Assembly (NCBI GenBank): GCA_015499985.1
Contig: JAAAUF010000071.1
Span: 1 to 64,000, forward strand
DNA: 64,000 nt
From: Haplosporangium gracile
Taxonomy: Eukaryota; Mortierellomycota; Mortierellomycetes; Mortierellales; Mortierellaceae
Direction of reading: 5' to 3'
A model generated the notes under the pieces. The model was not told where the DNA came from and made no database searches. It saw only the letters and a list, made by a program, of their open reading frames with translations. Positions 11,301-22,369 of this stretch are shown here, piece after piece (position 1 is the stretch's first letter; every line of letters begins with the position of its first letter). A program made the translations under genes and the position numbers.

Positions 11301-13659
11301 TGATCGAGTGGAGAAGGAGAGTACCATGACCATGGCAAGCAAAAGGGTGTCGTTTGGTCTTTTTTCTTTTTTAGTACTGCTGCTTCGTTTTTCGCTTTAT
11401 TCTTTGTTCTTTTCTTCCCCTTCTCTTTCTTTTGTACACCGACACATTCTCGGTTCCCTGTCTGTCTCTGTTTCTGTCCTCGGTCCCCTGTCCCCTGCCT
11501 ATTCCTATCTCCCTCGTAACCTTTCACTCTCACCTCTCCTCGACAAGTCACCCATTCTCTCCTTCTTGTCATCGCACACTTTTCTCTCGCCACTTTGCCA
11601 TTTCTGCATTGTCCATTCACTTGGCTACAGTAAGGTCCTTTTCTTTTTCCACTTCTTCGTTTATCAACGCTTTGTCCACTGTAGCTGTTCCCCTTACTTC
11701 AATTGACATACGCACTCAAAAACATAAGAAAAGAAAAGAAAAGAAAAAGTCGACAACGAGAGACAGACGACAAAATTGGATAGTTTGAACCACAGTGAGC
11801 AATTTAACGACATACGACCACAGCAAGACCGGCCATTGAACAGAGACCGGTTTGCCAGCCAGGGGCCGAAGAAAGTCAGCCAACCAGAAAGCCGAAACAG
11901 ACCCTTTGTTTCCATCTTTTGGCTGGAACATAAGAAACATATCCGACCCTCGCCCCTTCCTCAGGTACACGAATCAACAACAATCGAAACGAGCCCACAC
12001 ACATACCGCCTTCTACCTATCCTTCTTCCTCTTCCTACCCTCTCCAGGCAGTCTTCTTCTACCTTTCCTTTTTCCCTCTTCGACTCGTTCCCTTTCGACA
12101 CTCCATCTCATATTCTCCTTTCAGATTTGATTCCACTCCTGCCTCCACTCTCCTTCCTTTCTCTGTCTCTCTCTTTCTTTCTCTCTGGCTATCCTTGTCC
12201 AGATTGGATCGGAAAGTGTGCACGCACTGAACAACTAAAAAGAAAAAGCCAAGACAAGAGACTGAAAAAAAAACAAGGGCGCGCCACACCAGCTTATTCT
12301 GCACAAGGTAAATAGCTCTATCTATCGTAATACTCTCCGACTACACCGGAGGTATCTCTCATGTAGCCAACAGCTTCATTCTCGGCATCATCAGCATGGT
12401 CATCTTAAACTATTGAAGGCTAATGCTGTTACTTGAGTCTGGGACCTGTCTATCTATTTTATTCTTTGACTTTTGATGAAGTGTATCATTGTGCAATTGT
12501 GCATGCTTCTTCTCTTTTTAGTCCTATCCCCATTTGTGTTCTTCGTCTTGTTGTTCCTATGCTACTTTCACAAGCCAGGGCCATCTCTCACTCACCTCAC
12601 ACCTCATCCAAGATTCACTTTAAATAACCTCACAAACCTCTCTATACCATCTAATGCTGTCACTTTTTTTTTCTTTTTTTTTTTCCTTTCTCTTCCTTCT
12701 TTCCTCGTCTGTCTTTCTGTCCATCCGTCGTTCCCTTCTCTCTTGACTGTTCCCCCTTCCACTCCTACACTCGCTTATTCAGTTATTCTTTACTCTTAAT
12801 CTTACCGCTCGATCCTCCAACCCCATTCATCACATTCTTCTCCCCTGGCAACCTCCTTCATCATACCCTCATCTCGAAACGACGATCCATTCCTTTCACA
12901 TAACTCGTTGTTCTTTTGTTGTTTATTTGTGAGTGCTCCTCGCCTAGTGTTGTTTTTGTTGTGCGCCAATGTTGTTGTTATTGTTATTTTTTCTTGTCAC
13001 ACCGCACAACCTTTCCTTTTTTTTTGTTATCTCTTTCTTTTCACTCTCCTCGCTTTCTATCTCCCCAACCACCTCTCATACCACTCATCACCATCGCCAT
13101 CAACCATCAACCAACAACAACCCACTCATATTCACCCTTTTCCCTTGCACTCTCAGAGAACAATCGCTCCGTCCCAACTCCTTCGCCCAGCAAATAAAAC
13201 ACAAACGACTGTCTGCAGGCCCTGCAGGTAGTCCAATTAGTCCAATCCACCACGCCTCACTCTCCTTCCTTCCCTTCCTATCCCTCCTTTCATACATCCT
13301 TTTCCCGCTCGCCTGTTCTCACTTGGCTTTGCCACCACTCCTGCTCTTGTTATTTTTTTTACCCTCTTTGCCACTTCGCCGCACTATCTCACCTACTTCT
13401 ACCTACGTACTGCTACCTACCTACTTACTTTTCAGCCTTTTTCTTATTTGACCTCGCCTCTTACTCTTCTGTCGTCCTCTTGCCTTCATCCTCATTCTTC
13501 ACTGTTAGATTCGTCCGGCGTTCTTTTTCTCTTTCCCCCTTCTCTTGTTGTGATCGCAATCTGCCCGCAGCTTGTGCGATAGTCCCTCATCCCTGAACGA
13601 CAAAATATCATCCCGTCCGCTCGCAAGGAAACGAATCGACCGACATATATCGCCCAATC
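11301..13659 (+). promoter_or_regulatory. Long pyrimidine-rich leader region of the Cdc11/Nud1-like gene
   Basis: From about 11,340 to 13,560 the plus strand is strongly C/T-rich, with many runs of CTT, TCC and T and few purines. Open frames through it are Ser/Phe/Leu/Pro-rich by composition alone. It ends just before the ATG at 13660 of a plus-strand gene, so it is probably promoter plus 5' UTR, perhaps with unseen leader introns. Similar but shorter pyrimidine tracts precede other starts in the window, for example at 36,000-36,210 and 42,840-43,020. Confidence 0.45.
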
Positions 13660-16600
13660 ATGCTCCGGACAAATCTGCCTACGCTACCGGTCACCACTAC
13701 CAGACGTCAAAAGCAATCGACGTCCATCAAACGGTCGTCACCCGTTGCAGTGTCACCAACCTTGGCCGAGTCGTCCTTCTCGTCATCAAAGGAACAGCGA
13801 CAGCAGCAACTTCAATTGCTTCAGCGACAGCAGAAGCTTGGCGAGGTTCGATATGCTCGTGGACAAGGTCAGTTAATTCTCCATTTCTGTGTGCGTGGTC
13901 CATTCTAATTTCCATGTTCCTCAATGCCACTTGCACACTTTTTGCACCATATATCCAGGTTTCTGGTGTACTAGCATGACCCATCTGCTCCATATAATAA
14001 AAGAAAAAAATAGCAATGGAAAAACAGACAATTGCTGCCACTGTCATACCCACGCCATCCAACATATGAACCACCCCTTTCCTTGTGCCCTGCAACATTA
14101 CTTCATTTTATTTCAATGGTCCATTTTGTTTGCCCCCTGTGCGTCCTTCCCACATCCCCTCTTACTTTCCAAACAATATGAACTTTTCGAGGCAAAACCC
14201 CTCAACACCCCTGAAGATGACACGATCCATGGCTATTTTTCTATCTGACACCCATCAAACAAATCAAACAAGAAGGTTTTTGTGCCCTAATTTCGCGCTA
14301 AACGATTACCACATCTATCTCACTTCTTGAAATAATAGTGGTTACAACGGAAAAGGACTATGAACAATACGAACAAGAATATGAACAGGAACAGGAACAA
14401 GAGACCATGTGGGCATCACAGGAAACAAAGGATACCTGGATCAAAGTCGCTGAAGACGCCGATGTAGACCGCCAGACCGCACATTTGGAGCGGCGGCAAT
14501 CACATCTCTCGGATAAGCATATGAACCTCGCCCCAATGAGGCTTCTTTCAGACGAGACCCCGCCAGATGTCATGGACGGCAGTTGGGATCTGGACAGCAG
14601 CATTGACGGCGATCCAGCAAGGGAACCCCACACCGACGACTCCACCACTACCACCAACCACTTTAACGAACAAAACGATAGAGATATCACCAAAAATAAT
14701 GACAACACACACCCCTTCAACAACACTACTACCAACAAAAATAATGAAAAACACAACACATCCACCCATGGTTACGCCCACATGGGTAAAGAGGAGAAGT
14801 CAGCCATCGCCGCCAATGAAAGATCATCCAGACAGTCACAACGCTCCGGACGAAGCGCTGCACAGGACGCAGAGGACGGCCCAAGCGACGGCGACCACAA
14901 CAGCAGCACTTCTTTTGTTAGTACTTACATCCGAAAGTCTTCAGCATCGGGTCGTACCATCAGCCAAAACGACAATGGCAATCGTCCATGGCGGGATCCT
15001 AAACTTCATGACATCTTTGTCGACTTGCTGGATGATCACATACAAAAGGAGCAGTTGGCGGATCATGGCCCAATCGCCGCTCAACCACAATCAGCAGAGG
15101 ATTCTTTTGGCGACCTTCATGACGCCCTCCATAACGGCCAGGACTTGAGTAACAACGGCGCTGTCAGGACACCTTCACGTCAGGCCAAGTACGAAAAGGC
15201 GAAACAAAGCATTGCGGCTCTTTCTCCTTCCAGAGATCTTCAGGACAGTCCCGAGGATAGCCCCAGCCCGGCGTCAGATTCGGCTGCCAGTCTACTTTTT
15301 AAGCGTACGCAGGAGGCATTTTTGAAGCAAAAGCGACAGGCAATCATCAAGGCGGCCATGACCATTGACCCTAACGACGATCGAAGCCTTCCCCCCAAGG
15401 CTGAGAAGAACCAGCTATCGATTAAAACGGCCTTGGCCCCCAGCAGGACCCCATCCAATATACCCCCTTCGTCTCGATCGTCCCGAGTCTCATATGGATC
15501 TCGTCATCGCTCTCAGGTATGTACTTTATAACTCTTGATGTATATGCATATACTATCATAACTCGATCGTAATATCATTCTAACTCTCATTTTCCTACGC
15601 TCATCTATTTTGCTCCGCACCACTTTTTATAAACTCTTAGGGCTCCAAGGATACAGAGATTGGCGATCGCGGCAGCACAACCTCAAGGGACAGTGTATAT
15701 CGGGATAGTCTTTCAGGATCAACTCTTGGTTCAGCAGGATTCCAGGCCCAGCTCGAGGGAATTAACAAGCACGAGCTCACCCATGTTTTTTCGGCCCTTA
15801 AAACCGGTGCCGTCGCTGAGCTCTTTGCTACGGACGCTGTCTCGCCCAAAAAAAGCATAACCAGGATCTTGCCCGACAACGTCAACTCAAAGTCCCATGC
15901 TAGCACTGGACTCCTCTCTGTGACTGGCATGATGACCCCTGAGGACACCGATGTGACGCCACGACCGAAAGAGAGGATGGCCCTCTCGACAGTCCGATCT
16001 GGATCTGCGAACGCCACCAACCGACGGATCGATAGCGAAAGCGACCCTGTCCCCACCAAGCAGGTTGCAGCCCTGGCCAAGAAGGGCTTGAGCAAGCAGT
16101 CGAGTTCATTCGTGGAGAATCTGGCAAACGCAACGGATAGTGCATTGAGATCGGGATCGGAGATGTCGTTCAAGAACACTCCTTCACCGCCCTCAAAGAA
16201 GATCCAAGGATCTTTGGTTGGAGGCTCTGGCTTTGGTCAAGTTTCTGAGCAAGCTGAAGGAGCGAACTTGGATGAGCCTTTGAAGGACCGGAGGAAGCGG
16301 GAAGTCAAGTTTACTCCCTCCAGCGCCACTTCACCCGTAAATAACAACAGACAGGATCTTGATGAGGAGGATGTCAGCGACAACGAGGCCAGCATTAATC
16401 TTGACATGGACGGCCTGAGCTCACTTGCCGGTTCTCGAGGCATGGAGAATGCCTTCAAGAGTCTTGAAAACTTCAACTTTGGTAACTCTTATGAATGTTT
16501 AAAAGTCTATCTACATGTGGAAGATGATGATTAAGTGAATCGATTGTTAACGCCATGTATTTTTGTGCGTTTTGGTAATTTTTAGACACATCGTTTGAGA

Positions 16601-19600
16601 CAATGGGAGATGCAAAGGAGAGCAGGTCGACATCAAGGAGGACGAGCTCCAGCAGACAGCCTCAAACGGACGATGAAGGCGCCGGGTCTGATTTCTTGTC
16701 AGCGGTCTCACTGCCTTCCAAGCCAAAGCGTCGAGGCGAGCATTCGCTCAAGTGGGAGAACCAGATCGACACAGTATCGAACGCAGACTCTTCTCGGTAT
16801 GGACCCAACACCAGTCTCTCACAGTCTTCGTCCAACCCCAACCTCAACCAAGGCATGATGGCCGAGCAGTCATCATTCAGCCACGCCGAAGGCGAGCTTA
16901 TCCGCTATATTACTGGTCTCCACCCCTGGGATGAATGGGATCAGGTCAAGTCCCTGGATCTGGCCAAGCGCGAGGTCGAGAGCACCATTCGTCTGAATCA
17001 CCTGGTTCCCAATTTGGAGATCTTGATCTTGAACGAGAACCAGGTGCCCTATTTGACAGGTGTCCCCAAATCTGTCAAGACCCTGCAGGTGCGATCCAAC
17101 CTGTTGAGTGACCTGACCAACTTCGGCCATTTGGCCAACCTGCAGTATCTGGATATTTCTTACAACGCCATCGAGGACCTGACAGGACTGTCGAGCCTTG
17201 TTCACTTGCGCGAGTTGATTGCTGAAGGCAACAACATCAAGAGTGTCTCGGCATTGCAGCAGATGGATGGCTTGATTCGTTTGGATGTCTCGCACAACGC
17301 TCTGACCAGTCTGGATTTTCGATGGAGCAAGTTGCAGCGACTCGAGTTCCTGAACGCGTCGCATAATAAGATTGAGCAGCTTGAGAACCTGGAGTCGCTT
17401 TCTGGCCTCATCCATGCCAACCTTGCCCACAACTGCATCGAGGATATCAGTCTGGTGCAGCCTCTCCGTCGTCTCCGGATCCTTCGACTGTCGGAGAACA
17501 AGCTGCTCACCTTCAACGCCCACTCGTTTCCAGGCCTTCGTACCCTTTATCTGGATGACAACCGTCTTCAATCGCTCGAGAATTGTCAGACGTTAACCCG
17601 TCTCGAGAACTTTTCGGCCCGCGATCAGGAAGGCGAGGGTATTGCCATTGACATGACAGAGTTTATCAACAGCCGAAAGCTCTACTTGTCTGGCAACCCT
17701 ATCCACGCCCTGGACTTTGAGATGGGCTTTTATCGTCTTGAGTACTTGGAGATCTGTGCTGGCTGCTTATCCGAGTTGCCGATTGACTTTGCAACCCTGT
17801 TCCCCAACCTGCGAGGCTTGAACTTGAGCTATAACGGACTGGACTCGCTTGCTGCGCTGGATGGTCTGCATCGACTTCGACGATTGATTTTTGTGGGCAA
17901 TAGTCTCAAGAGCTTCAGCGACGTCTTATCCCTTGTCAAGCGCATGCGCTCCTTGGTCACACTCGATCTTCGGTAAGCTTGTGCAATAAGCTTGAAATTG
18001 TGCTGTTTTGTTTATTTTGTCACATTATTAACATGTTTTCTCTGTGAAATAATAGGCACAACCCATTGACGTCCAACATGTACCCAGCGATGTCGATTCG
18101 CCAAGGGTCCAAGTACCAGGACACTTACCGAATCAACCAAAACTCGGAGACTGAGCTGGACTGGCGCCGGCGTGATGTTGGATTCCGACGAGCTCTCCCG
18201 GATTCCATGTACGTCAAGCGTTCGGTCTACCGATCGGCGATCCTCAAGTCGTGCAAGCGTTTGGAGTGGTTCGACGGCGGTGCAATCCAGGTCAAGGAGC
18301 GAGAACGGGCACCCATAGTCCTGGGTGATCTCTTGGACAACTATGGCCGGAATTACTTGGCTCATGACCGACGCGAGGATGATGAAGAGGATTTTGAGTA
18401 TGAGGATGAACAAGGGTATGGCTACGAGGATGACTACTACCAGCAACCCCAGCAACAGCAGTACAGAAGCGAGTGGATTGAGCAGCGTGCCCAGTTGGAG
18501 CAATTGAATCAGGAGTCATTGCGCAATGGTGATGAAGATGATGAATTTGATGCCAATGAGCAAGACCCTGAGGATATTACGGATAACAGCAAACGTCAGA
18601 GTAGCCTTGACAGCGGGAGCATGAACGGTCACCGCCAACAGCCGGGACGCCACCAGCAATTGCGACAAGTTGTTCCCAAGTCGCCACTCTCTCGCTTCAC
18701 CGCCCCAGCGATGCCACCACCTTCTCGTCTGTTGAGATCCCAGTCTGGACGCTCAATGTCGTCGCCTTCTCCCAAGGAGCAACGGATGAAGCTGCGAAGC
18801 TCAGGTGCGCCCACGCCTCCCAAGATAAAGTCCAGCACTTCCTCTTTGCGTCGACAGACAGCTGCTGAGGAAGGTGAGGAGAAAGTTGTAGTTGTTGAGC
18901 GTGAGGGATCTTCTGATAAGCGGTCAGCAGTTCAAAACTGGAGGGATGAAGTCAACGAGGTTTCGCAGAGGAAGCTCATGTCTCCGCGAGGCCTTGCAGC
19001 GACTACTGTTGCTGCCGCAGTTGCACCGATTGCACTCCGCACCAAGGTGTTGATGAGCCGAGGCAGTGATAAGGGTAGCTATAGCAGCCACAGCAGTGGT
19101 AGTGGTAGCTCCCGTGGCAGCCGGAATGGAGGAGGAACCAGTGGTCTACGCCATGAGACCATGGAGACATCGACGGGCGCTATTGGTCAACGCAGTAGTG
19201 ACGATCGTCCAACTCTGGAACGCCGCGCCAGTCGTCGCAAACTCAGTATCCCACAACCTACCCTAGGCATGTCGGCGTCTTGGTCTCGACCTGTGATGCA
19301 TACCCGCGGCCGGTCTGATGGTACTGCGGCCTTGATTCCTGCGGTCTCTCAACAACAACAGCAGCAGGCGCATCTGTTTGCATCTTCGTCCCCCATGACT
19401 GCGAGTGGAACCTTGCTCAGACCTAGTCATCTCCGTCGACGATCGTTTGGAGTTTATCCGCACCACAGCACGTCGGCCGGTGCTCGCAAGAGGGAGATGC
19501 TGGGACTTGACCAGTCTCAATTGACTCAGAGCCCTGCTTTTGGAGCCATGAGCGTTGGCCAGTTGCCCACTCCCGGTTCTCCTGGCTACTTTGCCATGTC

Positions 19601-19817
19601 GCATCATTATCCCGCAAGCCCGGTGATGGTTCAGAGTCCCTATGGCTCTGGAAAAGTTCCTCTCCAGGGCCATGGCACTCCTTCCGGCGGAGCGGCAAGA
19701 AGTATTCCCAATACCCCTTCCCGAGCTGGCGGACGTCTAAGTCGCGTCAGCCAGGGCACACATCATTACCCTCAGACCCTTGCTCGTGATATGGAGCGCT
19801 CCGTTACTGTGGACTGA
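13660..19817 (+). CDS. Septation/mitotic-exit network scaffold, Cdc11/Nud1-like LRR protein
   Basis: Five exons, 13660..13867, 14339..15516, 15641..16481, 16586..17972 and 18056..19817, sum to 5376 nt and 1791 residues; every junction is GT-AG and in phase. The first ~860 residues are polar, Ser/Asn/Gln-rich and mostly disordered. A leucine-rich repeat block of the SDS22-like type runs from about 865 to 1215 (units such as LQYLDISYNAIEDLTGLSSL and LRILRLSENKLL), followed by an LRR cap region with YRSAILKSCKRLEWFDG. The tail to 1791 is acidic, then Ser/Arg-rich. Long disordered N-terminus plus LRRs of this type is the layout of fission-yeast Cdc11 and budding-yeast Nud1, spindle-pole-body scaffolds that recruit the signalling GTPase and kinases for cytokinesis; centriolin is the animal relative. 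At 1791 aa it is clearly longer than either yeast protein. Orthology is inferred from architecture. A short plus-strand leader exon upstream cannot be excluded. Confidence 0.82.
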
Positions 19818-20101
19818 TATATTTTCAATTCTTTTACCCATTTTTTATTTCTATGACCAACAAACAACCCAAAAACAACGCATAACATACTCTACATTCA
19901 CCGAAAAACAACACACCCATACCATGAACATAACACCCCTTCGATAACATAGTTTTCCTTTTTTTTTTTTCCTTTTTTTTTCTTTTCTTTTCTTTCTCAT
20001 ATTTTTGTTACATAAAAAAGTCTTTCTCAGAAGACGCATCAAACGAGAACTCGACAACGTTGGTTTATAATATTTGTTTGTCTATTATCAAATCGTAAAA
20101 A

Positions 20102-22028
20102 TTACTGTTGCTGAACCAAGTTGGGCAAAATAGGAGAAGAGAGACCACCAGCACCACCCTCCTTGGCGACAGGGAAATTCCTCCAGTTGAGCATCAACCC
20201 CTTCAACGACCGGATCTCGCTCTTCAATGCTGACTCGGGTGTAGTAGGATCAGCCAAACCACCAGCACCGGCTTTACCAGAAGCAGCGGCTGCACCAGTG
20301 TTGTAGCCATAGTATCTCGAGGTTGGGTAGGCGATCGAGGTAGAAAGGGCGTAGGTCTCCTTGGTAATGTACTCTGCCAAGTCCTGAGCCATTGCGCGGG
20401 TAGCCTTGAGTTGCTCAAAGTTGAGTTGGTTCGAGTGGGACTCGAGCTTTTGAGAGAAAGAATCCAGTTGCTTGACTGTCGACATGTATGGTGCTCCTGC
20501 TGCTGATGATGATTTTGCAGTAGTAGTCGTTGTTGTTGTGGTTTTAATGACAGCCTTGGTGGGACCATCCTCATCCACATCTTCAATAGTCGTCTTTTTG
20601 CTGGTCGTCGATTTCCCATCCTTATCAGCCGCTGAAGCTGCATCCTTGGAATCCTCGATCTTCTTGACAACGGGGGCACGGTTGCTTCCGAGATGAAGCC
20701 CGACCAGGTACTCCTTATAACCTAACAATTTCTCCTTCAGCTTGCTCAAGATCTCGGTCTGCGAGACTGCCAATGATTGGCGTGCGCCCGTAATCCCCCG
20801 GACCATTGGGTATATCAATTTCTGTTGAAAGAATTGTCCGTCAAAAGTGCAAAGTCAGATTTGAGTTATTTGGTTCCATAAGAAAGTGGCAACGTAGGCA
20901 GGCGTCCACCACAAATTAAACGTCTTACGCTCACAATCTCAGAACAATTTTTCTTCCTTCCTTTTAGTCTTTGTCTTTCTTCCTTCTTTCTTACCTGAAC
21001 AATGACGCTGGTGAAGAGGGTGACGCCTCCAGAGATCAACAACGCCAAGACAACCTTCTTCTTGAACGCATTAGGATCAACAGCAATCTGCTGCTGTTGT
21101 TGTGGAATGTACATGGGTTGATGTTGAACGGCATATCCTTGAGCGGGAGCATAAGTGCGTGGGGGCACTGGTGGTGGAGCTCCTGCTGTCTGGTATGTTG
21201 TTTGTGCCTGTGGCTGTTGTGGTTGTTGAGAGAAAGCGACGGGTGCTGCTGAGACGGCAGCAGGCTAATTTCAACCGATCAAAAAAAAAAGGACGGAAGG
21301 GGGAAAAAAACGTTAATCTTCCGAATTCTCTCTCCAGTCCCCGGATCCATTATTCACCCTCACTTTCAAATCGAATCGGCTGGCATGAGCAAACTCCCCA
21401 CCCAATCCACTCTCTCCCGGATTGCCTGTAGGACACTACTACAATCTGATCCCTATTCTCCTCCTCTTCCTTCTTCTCTCTATTGTACGAGAACCCATTA
21501 CGCTTTCCAAAAAAAAAAACTTACGGTGGTAGCAGTGCCGGCGATCCGGGCTCGGGCAAGCTCAATCTCCTTGAGGGTCAAACCCTTCTTTTCCAGGAAC
21601 GCCGTCTTCTTGGACTCCTCGGCCGACTGGACACTGGGCGAGGACAGAAACGAGACTGCCTGTTGAACCATGTTCTCTCGAACTGGTGCATCCGCCACCG
21701 CCGCCACTGGCGCTGGTGCTGGTGCTGGTGCTGGTGCTGGTGCTGCTACTGGTGCGGGGGCGGCGGTTGTAGTTGTTGAGGTGGTTTTAGAGGTGGTGGT
21801 GGCGGGTGGAGATGAGGAATTAGCGGCAGGGGCGGCATTAGCTCGGGCAGCGGCAGACATCTGTTGAGCCTTCTCTCTAGATTCCCTCTGACGCTTGAGG
21901 AGCGCCTCACGACGGTCGTTTCTTTGCTCGGCTGACATGGGTTGACCTCCATTGTTGGACTGCAGGAGTTGTTGGACTGGGTCTACTGGAGGTGTTGCTC
22001 CTGGTGCTGTGGTATCGTTGTCACTCAT
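20102..22028 (-). CDS. PEX14: Peroxisomal membrane docking protein Pex14
   Basis: Three exons, 21525..22028, 20995..21264 and 20102..20821, give 497 residues, all junctions at phase 0. Pex14 docks the cargo receptor Pex5 at the peroxisomal membrane. The diagnostic N-terminal domain is at residues ~116-162: VRENMVQQAVSFL, then FLEKKGLTLKEIELA. Before it lies an unusual ~115-residue polar and Ala/Pro-rich leader, including an AP dipeptide repeat; Pex14 proteins usually begin close to this domain. A Pro/Gln-rich linker follows, then one hydrophobic segment (VVLALLISGGVTLFTSVIV) near 239-257, and a long region with coiled-coil-like heptads near 330-390. The start at 22028 is the first ATG in the frame after a pyrimidine-rich (minus strand) leader. 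The Thr-rich run (eight T) at about residue 345 is low complexity. Confidence 0.9.
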
Positions 22029-22369
22029 TTGGAGGGAAGGGGAGGGGTCGAAGGTATGAGGTGGGAGTGTTATTAGGTCGGTTCCTGAAAGCGTTCCGGT
22101 TGTTTGGGTGGTGAAGCGAGAGAGAGAAGAATAAAAGAGAACAAGAGAGGAGAGAAAGAGAACAAAGTGTGAAAAAGAAAAAAAAAAAGGTGAACTGCAA
22201 AGTGAACAGAAACGGTACTTTCCTAGCCGGAGGAGGGGAGACAGACAAAGCGGGGGAAGAACAAAAATCGTCATGTGATAACTGACTCCAACAAGACTAC
22301 CCGCTCCGACACACTCAAAAATCAAAGCTTTTCGATTGGAAGGACACTTGGAATCTCTCTTACCATATG

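Noticed and set aside
11432..13451. Several Ser/Phe/Leu/Pro-rich plus-strand frames of 90-179 codons
   Set aside because: They follow directly from the C/T-rich composition, overlap in different frames and have no motif or splice support.
16873..17571. 232-codon minus-strand frame within the LRR region
   Set aside because: It mirrors the periodic leucine-rich repeats on the sense strand and has no family resemblance.
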